From: Deltaproteobacteria bacterium
GTDB lineage: Bacteria > Desulfobacterota > DSM-4660 > Desulfatiglandales > HGW-15
DNA length: 41,485 nt
NCBI GenBank assembly: GCA_019308985.1
Contig: JAFDHB010000010.1
Coordinates: 1-41,485, forward strand
Reading direction: 5' to 3'
A program made the translations under genes and the position numbers. Below, in pieces: positions 25,445 to 35,407 of the stretch. Numbering within the stretch: position 1 is the stretch's first letter; each line of letters starts with the position of its first letter. The notes beneath the pieces are model-generated. The model worked only from the letters and a program-made list of their open reading frames with translations, was not told the DNA's origin and did not search any database.

Positions 25445-26842
25445 ATGGAGAGCTTTAGCCGGAGTCTATCAGGTCTTGTACTTGAAATGAATTATGGAAA
25501 TCTGCCTGGCCGGGTTGTTAGGGAGACCAAACGAGTGATCTTAGATAGCATGGCGTGTGCATTAGCCGGACATTTTTGCGACAGGGGGAAATTCTCCGTG
25601 GATATGTCTAGAAGGCTGGGAGGCACGCCTGAGTGCTCTATTCTGGGAACGCAGGAAAAGGTATCCTGTTGCAGTGCAGCTTTTGCCAACGGAGAACTAA
25701 TCAATGCGCTCGACTATGATTCCTTCGAGATTCCCCCCGGACATTTTCCACCATTTGTCATCCCTCCAGCCATGGCAATCGCAGAGTGCCTTGGAGCTTC
25801 CGGAAAGGATCTTATTTTGGCCACTGCCGTCGGTAGTGAGATGGGAAGTCGAATAGCTGCAGGTTTAGGACCTCGAATAGGGAGTATTGATGGAAGGAAG
25901 AGCCCTGTCTTATATGCTTCGGGACAAAGTTTCTTTATTTTCGGCGGGGTGATCTCCGCGGGAAAGCTCATGAATCTGGACACTGAGAAGATGACCCACG
26001 CCATGGGTATTGCGGGACACTTTTGTCCTGTTCCTAATAATAGAAAATTCCAGATGACTGCCCCTTCACCCATGACCCGACTGACTGGGTGGGTGTCACA
26101 GGCCGCGGTTTCGGCAGCCTTGCTTGCGGAAATGGGGTATCTGGGAGATACTAGTATATTCGACGGTGAATTTGGGTTCTGGAGGATGTATGCTTACGAC
26201 AAGTGGTCCCCTGATATGGTTCTTGAAGAGATCGGCAAGAGATGGCTCTTCCTAAACTTAGGCTATAAGAGATTTCCCTGCCATAGGGCGATGCATGCGG
26301 CGCTGGATTCTTTTTTGCATATCATTGAAAGCAACGAGCTCAGGGCAACGGATATTGAAAGAATAAAGGTATATTGCAATCCTTCTCTTGCCTCCCAACC
26401 AGCAAGCAAACTGTTAACCAATCACGTGGACGCACAATCCAACATCGCCTATATTTTCGCCTGTGCGGCCAATCGCATTGAGGTGGAAAAATGGCAATCC
26501 AGGGAGACCATGGAAGATACCGAAATACTGAGCTATTTAGAGAAGATCAGTGTTGAGGCACCGGCAGACTGGGATGAACGTCTAAGGGAAGACAGCAGGA
26601 ACCGCTGGTCTGGCGGGGTCGAAATCGCTGCCCGTGGGACCGTATTTAGAGAGGAACACCGGTATCCAAGGGGGACAGCGCTTTCAGATGTCGAAATGAC
26701 GGACGATGAATTGGCGGACAAATTTAGACGAAGCGCGTCTAGAATACTCCCAAGGGAGAAGATCGACAGGGCCATCAAGTACCTTTTGGACCTTGAAGGT
26801 ATTCCAGATGTTCGAATGATCATGGAACAACTAACCCTTTAG
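25445..26842 (+). CDS. MmgE/PrpD family protein, copy 3
   Basis: A 465-residue third paralogue. It has NLPGRVVRETKRVILDSMAC, GELINALDYDSFEIPPGHFP, THAMGIAGHFCPVPNNRKFQ and YKRFPCHRAMHAALDSF. The last motif differs from the others, with KRF in place of KPY. The ATG at 25445 has GGGGGAGG eight bases upstream and gives an N-terminus matching copy 2; an in-frame start at 25418 adds nine residues without support. It lacks the MTKYGESGW-type stretch of copy 1 and has MTRLTGW instead, a shorter loop. A 257-bp gap precedes it, and the SDR gene follows after 17 bp. Confidence 0.9.
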   Translation: MESFSRSLSGLVLEMNYGNLPGRVVRETKRVILDSMACALAGHFCDRGKFSVDMSRRLGGTPECSILGTQEKVSCCSAAFANGELINALDYDSFEIPPGHFPPFVIPPAMAIAECLGASGKDLILATAVGSEMGSRIAAGLGPRIGSIDGRKSPVLYASGQSFFIFGGVISAGKLMNLDTEKMTHAMGIAGHFCPVPNNRKFQMTAPSPMTRLTGWVSQAAVSAALLAEMGYLGDTSIFDGEFGFWRMYAYDKWSPDMVLEEIGKRWLFLNLGYKRFPCHRAMHAALDSFLHIIESNELRATDIERIKVYCNPSLASQPASKLLTNHVDAQSNIAYIFACAANRIEVEKWQSRETMEDTEILSYLEKISVEAPADWDERLREDSRNRWSGGVEIAARGTVFREEHRYPRGTALSDVEMTDDELADKFRRSASRILPREKIDRAIKYLLDLEGIPDVRMIMEQLTL

Positions 26843-26859
26843 GTAACTCCTCACTCGAT

Positions 26860-27627
26860 ATGAATACAAAGAACGGGACGAAAAGACTGGAAGACAAAAC
26901 TGCTATTGTAACTGGCGGTGGGTGCGGGATAGGCAGGGCCATCGTCTTTGATTTTGCCCGAGAAGGGGCCCGAGTTCTTGCGGGTGATATCGATGAATCA
27001 TGCCTCCAGGACGTCAAGCAGAAAGCCGGCAGGGAGGGCCTTACTGTTCTTACAATGAAAGCGGACATCACAAGGGAGGACCAGGTCTACCAGTTGGTAG
27101 AATTGGGGATGGAGGAACTTGGAAGAATAGATATACTCGTAAACAACGCAGGCGTGAGCGGACCCGAGGGGATTATTACAGATATCAGCAAAAAAGAATG
27201 GGACCGGGTTTTGAACACAAACCTGACCGGAATGTACCTGTGTTCAAAAACTGTGGTTGGACACATGATTGATCGTGGCGCTGGCAATATTATCAATCTC
27301 TCATCGGGTGCCGGTTTGAGGGGCGCACCGGTACGACGTCTGCCATATGTTGTATCAAAATTCGGCGTTGAAGGTTTGACTTATGGGTTGGCGCAACAGT
27401 TGAAAGGATATGGGATTTGCGTCAATGCCATGCGGCCGGCCCCCACTGCGACAAATATGGCAACGCACATTTCTGCGGAGATGAAAGCAAGGTTGCGCAA
27501 GCCGGAGGAGATAAGTAAGCTGGCAGTATTTCTGGCCCTCCAGACCGTTGAAACCATGACAGGCGAATCCATAGCTTTTGCAGAATGGGAAAAGAACAGG
27601 CTTAATCTGCCTGATCAAAGCTTCTAA
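26860..27627 (+). CDS. Short-chain dehydrogenase/reductase (SDR)
   Basis: A 255-residue classical SDR. The cofactor loop is TGGGCGIG (residues 18-25), NNAG lies at 95-98, and the catalytic Ser148, Tyr163 and Lys167 are all in place (NLSSGAGLRGAP, then YVVSK). An acidic residue after the second strand, in GDIDES, suggests NAD rather than NADP. It interconverts an alcohol and a ketone on an unknown substrate. The ATG at 26860 has only a weak ribosome site. It lies 17 bp after the third PrpD gene, so it is probably the last gene of the cassette. Its stop overlaps the stop of the convergent phosphatase gene. Confidence 0.92.
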   Translation: MNTKNGTKRLEDKTAIVTGGGCGIGRAIVFDFAREGARVLAGDIDESCLQDVKQKAGREGLTVLTMKADITREDQVYQLVELGMEELGRIDILVNNAGVSGPEGIITDISKKEWDRVLNTNLTGMYLCSKTVVGHMIDRGAGNIINLSSGAGLRGAPVRRLPYVVSKFGVEGLTYGLAQQLKGYGICVNAMRPAPTATNMATHISAEMKARLRKPEEISKLAVFLALQTVETMTGESIAFAEWEKNRLNLPDQSF

Positions 27628-29168
27628 TCGGGTATTCTTTTCAGGATGACTATGGTTACGTCATCTTCAAAGTCCCGATCCTCGCCCTTGTGTCTATTGA
27701 CGGATCCCAGGATAGAGTCCAGGACTTCCCGTGCGCTGCGCTTCTCTTTGATTTCCCGCATGAACTTCTTCTGGCCTTTTAGACTGTCAAAGGGTTCCCC
27801 TCTTTCGTTGAAACACTCTATTAGCCCGTCAGTCTGGAGGATCAAGAAATCCCCATCCTTTAATGGGAAGTGGTATTCGGGGATCTTGGTTTCACTACCA
27901 TCTCCCGCGCCCAGGGGTGCTCCCTTCAACATTATCAGACCCGCCATGCCCGTGGCCGAGTCATAATAGAGGGGAGGGACACCCCCTGCCGACGCCAGAG
28001 CGCATTCGGAATTGCGGGTGTCGTATATCAGGTACAGAGCCGTGATAAAGATATCGTGCTCATACACACTAAAGGACCTTTCATTGATGGTCTTCAGGAT
28101 CTTTGAAGGACTCAAAGACTCCTCTTTATATTCATCAAAGAGGGTCCGGAATTGAATAGTTGCCAGGCCCGGCATGACCCCATGGCCCACGACGTCTATT
28201 AGGGCCACTCCGAGGTGGTGTTCGTCAATCCTGTCTATGATGAGGAAATCCCCGGATACCTGGCTGTTTGGTCTGAAACAAAAGGCTGATTCAATGCCAT
28301 CCACTTCCTCCAAGAAAGACCTGTCGGGTATCAATGCCCGCTGAAATTGTCCGGCAAGGGCCAGTTCCTCGTTCATAATCCTATTCTGTTCTTCTATCCT
28401 TTTTTGTGCGGCGCTGAGGGCCTCCCGAAAGGACCTGTCGATGAAGAGACCGCATTCGAAGTCCTTGAAGATTTTTATGGCTTCTTCGGCTTGCTCCCGA
28501 TCGAGGATTGAACCGTGCTGGGGAGCTATGAGCTCGATATCACGGTCTTCAAACCTTGTCATGGCATAAAGCAAGATCTCTTTTGCAGGCATATAGTCCC
28601 TGTGAAAGGAAGAAATCTCGTCAAAGTATCGCTCGCCTGCAAAAAGGGCCCAGTTCTCTGTCATCCCGCCAAATATGTCACCGGAAAACAGCACCTTGTC
28701 CTCTTCGTAGTAGGTGGCTATGGCCCCCGGGGCGTGGAGATATGGGGTGTGGATAAACTCGAGGAGGGGTCCTTCTGGTATCATCAGCCTCCCACCGGGC
28801 AAGGCATCGGAATATTGGAACTGCACGTCCCCGCCGTAGTGGCGAACAAGCACCGATGTCCTTTTATGGGCAATTACTCGGCAGGAATCGTTTCCCGCCT
28901 CCTTTAGGGTCCCCATCAACATGGCGATGTTCCCACATACGTCAGGATCCTGATGCTGAATCACCACATGGGAGATGTGCTTCAGGGGCATGACCTCGGA
29001 GACCTTGCGCACCAGGTTGTCGAAGTACAACACGCTACCGGGATCAATGATGATGCCCTGTTGGTCATGGCATATGAGGTACGAATTACACTGAAAGGTA
29101 TCCCTCCTATCGAGGGCTCCTACCCAGAACACATGCTCTGAAATCTTGATGGGTCTATTGTAGTCCAC
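27624..29168 (-). CDS. Fusion of ODP-type metallo-beta-lactamase domain and SpoIIE-like PP2C phosphatase
   Basis: A 514-residue fusion. Residues 1-240 are a metallo-beta-lactamase fold of the flavodiiron/ODP branch: H72-x-D74-x-D76 in QHQDPDVCGN, H145, D164 in FSGDIFGG, and H218 in APQHGS. These are the ligands of a non-heme di-iron site that binds O2 or NO in flavodiiron and ODP proteins. Residues 245-285 form a linking helix (AQKRIEEQNRIMNEELALAG). Residues 290-512 are a PP2C/SpoIIE phosphatase with VSGDFLI (D307), IDVVGHGV (D325), TDGL (D447) and EDDVTIV (D502/D503). I infer a cytoplasmic gas- or redox-controlled protein phosphatase. The start is a GTG at 29168 with AGGA close in front. 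No anti-sigma or STAS partner is adjacent. It lies 77 bp after enolase. Confidence 0.88.
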   Translation of the reverse strand: MDYNRPIKISEHVFWVGALDRRDTFQCNSYLICHDQQGIIIDPGSVLYFDNLVRKVSEVMPLKHISHVVIQHQDPDVCGNIAMLMGTLKEAGNDSCRVIAHKRTSVLVRHYGGDVQFQYSDALPGGRLMIPEGPLLEFIHTPYLHAPGAIATYYEEDKVLFSGDIFGGMTENWALFAGERYFDEISSFHRDYMPAKEILLYAMTRFEDRDIELIAPQHGSILDREQAEEAIKIFKDFECGLFIDRSFREALSAAQKRIEEQNRIMNEELALAGQFQRALIPDRSFLEEVDGIESAFCFRPNSQVSGDFLIIDRIDEHHLGVALIDVVGHGVMPGLATIQFRTLFDEYKEESLSPSKILKTINERSFSVYEHDIFITALYLIYDTRNSECALASAGGVPPLYYDSATGMAGLIMLKGAPLGAGDGSETKIPEYHFPLKDGDFLILQTDGLIECFNERGEPFDSLKGQKKFMREIKEKRSAREVLDSILGSVNRHKGEDRDFEDDVTIVILKRIPD

Positions 29169-29245
29169 GGATTCCTGCCTTGATGTCCCGGTTCCTTACT
29201 CAGGATAGAAGGACCAGGAGACGGAGTTGCGTGCTACAGGATGAA

Positions 29246-30550
<1,305 letters not shown>

Positions 30551-30565
30551 TCACTATCTTACAGG

Positions 30566-30594
30566 ATAATATGAAGTTTTCACCTCCATTACAA
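30566..30594 (-). promoter_or_regulatory. Putative promoter of the enolase gene
   Basis: On the minus strand TTGTAA (30594-30589) and TATTAT (30571-30566) are separated by 17 bases. The expected start of transcription is near 30559, giving a leader of about 42 bases to the ATG at 30517. A 7-bp inverted repeat (CCAAGAC 30611-30617 with GTCTTGG 30632-30638) lies just upstream of the -35 box. Confidence 0.42.
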
Positions 30595-30890
30595 TATCAA
30601 AAACTGGCGCCCAAGACCGAGATGATTTCTTGTCTTGGAACTTGGGGTCTTGTAAGGAACCGATGCGGCCCATTTTGAGAACGGCAACATGGTTGCCTCG
30701 CTCCAAAAGGTGATGAAATTGTCCAATTCTTCCAAGGTGTTCAAGCGTATGCATTCGGGCGTTAACAATTCTTGGCAGGATATGCAAAGGTCTCGTCCCC
30801 TTCTATGATAGCGGTGAGTTCGCTGGGGTCGTGGAGTCTATCTTTGAGAGCTATCCGGCCTGAACAGGAGAAACCGTCTAGGCAGAGTCC
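30595..30890. other. Gene-free gap between the exopolysaccharide operon and the enolase promoter
   Basis: About 370 bp separate the two genes in all. A 77-codon minus-strand open frame (30554-30787) has no ribosome site and no recognised domain, and other frames carry stops. Apart from the 7-bp inverted repeat noted with the enolase promoter, nothing was identified. No terminator with a T-run was found for the exopolysaccharide operon. Confidence 0.55.
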
Positions 30891-32285
30891 CTAAGCCTTT
30901 TCGGGGAGGCGAGGAAGCATGGTCACTAGGGCGGCGGTGAACCAGAAGGGCTCCATGATTCTCACGATGATGAAGGTATTCGCACCGAAGGCATGAAAGA
31001 GGAGCCCGATGAGACCGGCCAAAAAGCCCGTGGAAAGCCCCTTTTCAAGGGGTTCCTTCGAAGCCTGGTAGCTGACCCAGCCCTGTTTGAATATGGCATG
31101 CATGAGCAGAAGAAAGGTCAAGAGCCCCATCACGCCTGTCTCTGCAATAACCCTTATGTACTGGGCATCCACGAATCGGTAACCCGTCACGCCGAAACCC
31201 AGGAGGGGGTGTTTGATCGAATCGCTGATAGCATCCCTCCAACTTATGAGCCTGGCGGAGGTGGATGTATCCAGCTTCACTCCTCCCACCTTAACCACGT
31301 CTTTTCTTTTCAGGCCTTGGGTGAAGGTGTACTTCACCCTTTCCTTGGTCACCCTAGGTGCAAAAAAGGGCAGGGTGAAAGCCACTACCAGGATGCCCAG
31401 AATGATCCAGTGTTTTTTCTCCGACAGGAACACGAACATCAGGAGGGCGGGTATGGCGGCCACATAAGAACTCCTTGACTGGGTATAGAGCAAGGGGACC
31501 GCAAAAAGGATCAGGAGGGAGAGGTATATGAATTTGTCTCGCAAGACCCTGGTTGTTATCAAAAGACCGGTTACGAGGGAAATCATGAATACCAGGTATC
31601 CTCCGAAGGTGTTGGGTTCTCCGATCTCTCCCTCGAAGGGGGCAGATACCCTTCCCCCGCCAGGGATTTGGGCAATTCCGATGATGGAAACCAGCACACA
31701 GGTAAAGAGCATGGCCCATAGGTACCTCCGGGCCTGGCTTTTGTCCCGGATATGGTTGACAACCATAAAGAACACGATGATATACTCGAAGTATTTGAGG
31801 ACAAAGAAGAAGCCGGTCTTCAGATGGACCCTGCCGAACAGGGATCCGAGCAATGTAGATACGAGGCATATGACGATATAGAAGGCGATAGGCTTGTTCA
31901 AGGGGGTCCTGAGGAACAGACCCAGATCCTTGTTTATGGCCATCTTGGCCAGCCAACTGAATCCTATGATGACCAGGATGAAGTCGTCAAGCCTGAGGGT
32001 TACCCCCCTTCCCATGGAGGCCCCTGCCGTGGATCCCACGATAAACTCCGGGCTCAAGAGCATGGATAAGATAAGCACGTATAAACCGATTTCCGTACTC
32101 ACAAAACACAGGATGAAGATGACCAGCCCTGCTGCAAGGGCGATCGTCTTGGTCGCAGAGAGCGTGGGGATGATCATAGCAAAAAGGACCAAGACGGAGA
32201 GAAGTATCAATAGGGGGAGGATGAGCTGGATATTCGTCTGGCCGTCATTTCCCGGCCAGGCTCCTCTGAGTGCGCCTTTGCCCAT
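30891..32285 (-). CDS. O-antigen ligase/polymerase-like membrane protein (Wzy/WaaL family)
   Basis: A 464-residue membrane protein with about ten to twelve hydrophobic helices, beginning near residue 20 (IQLILPLLILLSVLVLFAMI). The features of this family are a large periplasmic loop and short motifs, here GEPNTFGGYLVF, TQSRSSYVAAIPAL and GFGVTGYRFVDAQYIRVIAE. Such proteins polymerise or ligate undecaprenol-linked polysaccharide at the periplasmic face. The ATG at 32285 has AAGAGG four bases upstream and lies 8 bp after the kinase stop, so it is co-transcribed with the export genes. Whether it is the polymerase or a ligase cannot be told from sequence. It is the last gene of the exopolysaccharide operon in this window. 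Confidence 0.88.
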   Translation of the reverse strand: MGKGALRGAWPGNDGQTNIQLILPLLILLSVLVLFAMIIPTLSATKTIALAAGLVIFILCFVSTEIGLYVLILSMLLSPEFIVGSTAGASMGRGVTLRLDDFILVIIGFSWLAKMAINKDLGLFLRTPLNKPIAFYIVICLVSTLLGSLFGRVHLKTGFFFVLKYFEYIIVFFMVVNHIRDKSQARRYLWAMLFTCVLVSIIGIAQIPGGGRVSAPFEGEIGEPNTFGGYLVFMISLVTGLLITTRVLRDKFIYLSLLILFAVPLLYTQSRSSYVAAIPALLMFVFLSEKKHWIILGILVVAFTLPFFAPRVTKERVKYTFTQGLKRKDVVKVGGVKLDTSTSARLISWRDAISDSIKHPLLGFGVTGYRFVDAQYIRVIAETGVMGLLTFLLLMHAIFKQGWVSYQASKEPLEKGLSTGFLAGLIGLLFHAFGANTFIIVRIMEPFWFTAALVTMLPRLPEKA

Positions 32286-32293
32286 TGTGCCTC

Positions 32294-35200
32294 TTACCGT
32301 TCCACTACGTGGCTTTCAATACCTTGTGCTAGGAGATCCTGCTGGTTTTGCCGAGCCCCTTCCTCGGTGATATAGGCCCCCACCAAAAGCCTTGCCTCCT
32401 TTTCTCCTCCCCTGATGACATAGGGGCTCCATCCCATGCGTTCCAATTCGTCCATTTTTGCCTTTAGGTCGCTATCGTTGCTGGAAATGCCGATGAGGTT
32501 CGCATATTGCGTCTTCCTCACTTCAGCATCCTGGAGGCCTTGGGCCCGCTTGTACCTTTCGGCTTCCTCTTGAGACGGGAAGGTCCCGGCAAAGACACGG
32601 TACCAGGCCCCCTTTTCTTTGAAACGAACCTTTGCCCAATAGGTGGCAATTCCCCTTTCGGCGTAAATGGATCGTGCCCTCTTTGCCAGGGCCACATTGC
32701 GGAAGGACCCCAGATATAGGGCATAGGGATATGACGGGCGCGTGACAGATGAGCCAACTCTTTCCGTTGGCCTTGCCGCGGACACGGTCTTGGTGGGGGG
32801 GGGCTGTTCCTTCGGAGGCATTTTCTTGCCCACAGGTGCCTTTACCTCCGGCGGAGATATGGGGCCCTTCACCGGACTCTCCACCTTCTCTTTTTGTTTC
32901 GGCCTTTCTGGGACAACCGGGGCCTTGATTTCTCCCTTCAACAGGCTCCTTTTCAGAGGAGGCGCAGGTCCCGGGGCTTTGACCGGTTCCTTGAAAGGTA
33001 GCCACTTCGAGGGGTCGAAGATGCCATTATGCCATAGCAGTCCCAGGGCCAGGATGACCAGGGTCGAAAGAAGGAGCAGTGACCTCCAGGGGCCTTTCCG
33101 CTTCTCCACCCCCTCTGCTTCCTTTGCTTGGCGCCTCAAAGGGAAATCCTGGTGCAACTCCGGTTGCCTCGCCTTTTTCTTCCTTCCAAGAAAGAACCAG
33201 CTACCAGGGAACCTCTTCTTCCTTTTTTCCCCTCTGTCGCTGTACGAGCGATAGTACTTGTAATAGTCCTTGAAGTCGGGGCTGATCTCCGGCTTCATCC
33301 CGTTGAGGATCACGCCGATGAGATTGCAGTCAATCTGGTCCAATTGGGCCTTGGACCTCTTCAACAGCACCCTGGAAACAGCACCAACTCGATAGACCAG
33401 AACCACCCCGTCCATCTTGGATGCCACGATCGCTGCATCGGCGGTGGAAATAATGGGCGGGGAATCGAAGATGATGAGATCGTATTCCTTCTTGACGTCC
33501 TCCAAAAAGGTGTCAAAACGCCTGGATTCTATGAGCTCCGCCGGGTTAGGTGGAACAGTGCCCGAGGTAATTATGCTCAAATTATCAAGCCCAGGGGTGA
33601 GCATGACTTCATCAAGGGACATCTTACCCATGATGATGTCCGTTATGGTCTTTGCCGTATCGCGCCAGGAGAGATTTCCCAGGAGGACGTCCGTCAGGCC
33701 AGGGCTGTTTTCCAGTCCGAAGACCTTTCCCATGACAGGCTTTCGCATATCAGCCCCGACGAGGAGCGTCTTAACCCCTGCCTGTGCCATGGTGATGGCG
33801 AGATTGGTAGAAACGAGGGTCTTTCCTTCCTGTGGTGAAGTGCTGGTCACGACGATTGTCTTGACCTTCTTTTCGGAGAACTTGAACTGAACGTTGGTCC
33901 TAAGGGCCCTGAAGCTCTCCGCCATCATGGACTTGGGGGCATAATGAGAGGCGAGGTGAGGGGTCTGCAAGAGCTGGGATTTCTTTAGTCCCTCGGGATA
34001 GGTCACCTTCAAGCTTTCCATGATATCTTTTAGGTCGGAATGGGGAATGACCCCGAGGACCTGGGCTCCGATAGTCTGTTCCACGTCCTCGATGGCTCCA
34101 AGGGAGGTGTCAAATGTCTCCACGATAAAGGCAGAAACCAGGCCTATTATTAAGCCGATCATAACTCCCAGGGCACCTGTAGTGGCCGTCTTTGGAGGGT
34201 TTACGGGGACTGTCGGCAGGAGGGCGGGCTTGACAATGGTGATTTCCTCGGGTTTCTCGGCCTTTCTGATGAGGGCCTCCTGGTTCTTCTGCTCCAGGAG
34301 GGCCGTCATATCGTGATAGAGGTCCACCTTCCTCTTGAGTCTATCGTACTCCAGCTTCTTCTCCATTATGGCGCTTGTTCTCTTCTGGAGATCCTCGAGG
34401 TCCTTGAGGAGGTCCGATTCCTTTTTCCCGAGATCCCGCAGATGGAGTTGGAGCAGGATCTTCATCTTTCGGGCGTTTTCCGTGATCTTGCGGTCTATGG
34501 CCACCACTTCGGGGTGTTGGAGGGTGTAATCTTCCAGCAGAGAGTCCCTTTTCAAGAGCAGTTCAACCAGGATGCCGTTGGTATTCTTGTACTGCTCGTC
34601 GGCCCTTGAAGAGTAAAAGTTCACGCCCGGCTGGCCGGGGTCCTCAATGAAGTCAGTCAATCTCCTCAGCAGGACCTCCAGTTCCCTCCGGGCATCCCTG
34701 GCTTCACGGATCTCCTTCTTGATCTCCTGGCTCCTGACGAGCAGGCTTTCACTCTGCAGATCAATGGAGATAAGTTGGTTATCCTGGGTAAAACGATTGA
34801 ATTCTTCTTCAGACTCCTTGAGTTTTCCCCTCACCTTCTTGAGCTGGTCGGCAATGTACTTCAGGGCCTCGGCCGTGCGTTTCATCTGCTCTTGGGCATG
34901 CATCGCCTTGTAGGTCTGAGCCAGGGTATTTGCAAGCCTCTGGGCAAAGGCCGGATCGCGGTCAGAGACTTGAATATTGATGATGTTGGTGAAGCCCTCC
35001 CGGGATGCCTTGACCTTGGATTGAAGATCTTCAATGACATTGATGAACTGAGGCCTTGGGATCTTTTGATCCGTGGCACCCCTGGGAATGAGACCCATTT
35101 CTTCCGCTACTTTCTGGAACACGGAAAAACTGCTTATCATGGAAATCTGGGTCTCCATGTCGTCGCTCTCGGACCAGGAGATGGTCCTGGCATAGAGCCC

Positions 35201-35383
35201 TTCGACCGTGGTCTCCTTTTCGAATTTTACGCTGCAGGTGGCCCTATAGACAGGTGGGGGGGCGCGAAACTCCGCAAAGAGCGTACTGAAGGCGCCGAGG
35301 ATGATCGCGATGAGGATGACGATGGCCTTCCTCTTCTTCAGAATCCTCCAGTATTCTCTGAGATTTATGTCATACTGAGCCAA
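32294..35383 (-). CDS. Wzc-type chain-length/tyrosine autokinase with C-terminal SPOR extension
   Basis: A 1029-residue inner-membrane protein, about 300 longer than usual Wzc-type kinases. Residues 1-420 are the Wzz part: membrane helix 21-38, periplasmic coiled coil about 160-380, second helix 401-421. Residues about 485-700 are the BY-kinase: Walker A STSPQEGKT (514-522), Walker A' LVGADMRKP (541-549), Walker B DLIIFDSPP (635-643) and a tyrosine cluster YYKYYRSY (707-714). A third helix follows at about 768-784. A Pro/Lys-rich linker (790-880) leads to a SPOR-like domain (885-950, YALYLGSFRNVALAKRARSI) and a second SPOR-like repeat to the end (972-1029). The SPOR part should therefore lie in the periplasm and bind peptidoglycan. 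The start is TTG 35383 with GGAGGGG seven bases upstream. It lies between the Wza-like gene and the polymerase-like gene. Confidence 0.92.
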   Translation of the reverse strand: MAQYDINLREYWRILKKRKAIVILIAIILGAFSTLFAEFRAPPPVYRATCSVKFEKETTVEGLYARTISWSESDDMETQISMISSFSVFQKVAEEMGLIPRGATDQKIPRPQFINVIEDLQSKVKASREGFTNIINIQVSDRDPAFAQRLANTLAQTYKAMHAQEQMKRTAEALKYIADQLKKVRGKLKESEEEFNRFTQDNQLISIDLQSESLLVRSQEIKKEIREARDARRELEVLLRRLTDFIEDPGQPGVNFYSSRADEQYKNTNGILVELLLKRDSLLEDYTLQHPEVVAIDRKITENARKMKILLQLHLRDLGKKESDLLKDLEDLQKRTSAIMEKKLEYDRLKRKVDLYHDMTALLEQKNQEALIRKAEKPEEITIVKPALLPTVPVNPPKTATTGALGVMIGLIIGLVSAFIVETFDTSLGAIEDVEQTIGAQVLGVIPHSDLKDIMESLKVTYPEGLKKSQLLQTPHLASHYAPKSMMAESFRALRTNVQFKFSEKKVKTIVVTSTSPQEGKTLVSTNLAITMAQAGVKTLLVGADMRKPVMGKVFGLENSPGLTDVLLGNLSWRDTAKTITDIIMGKMSLDEVMLTPGLDNLSIITSGTVPPNPAELIESRRFDTFLEDVKKEYDLIIFDSPPIISTADAAIVASKMDGVVLVYRVGAVSRVLLKRSKAQLDQIDCNLIGVILNGMKPEISPDFKDYYKYYRSYSDRGEKRKKRFPGSWFFLGRKKKARQPELHQDFPLRRQAKEAEGVEKRKGPWRSLLLLSTLVILALGLLWHNGIFDPSKWLPFKEPVKAPGPAPPLKRSLLKGEIKAPVVPERPKQKEKVESPVKGPISPPEVKAPVGKKMPPKEQPPPTKTVSAARPTERVGSSVTRPSYPYALYLGSFRNVALAKRARSIYAERGIATYWAKVRFKEKGAWYRVFAGTFPSQEEAERYKRAQGLQDAEVRKTQYANLIGISSNDSDLKAKMDELERMGWSPYVIRGGEKEARLLVGAYITEEGARQNQQDLLAQGIESHVVER

Positions 35384-35407
35384 GACTGATCCCCTCCGAG
35401 GGATTCG

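Noticed and set aside
30554..30787. 77-codon minus-strand open frame upstream of enolase
   Set aside because: It overlaps the candidate enolase promoter, lacks a ribosome site and matches no domain I know.
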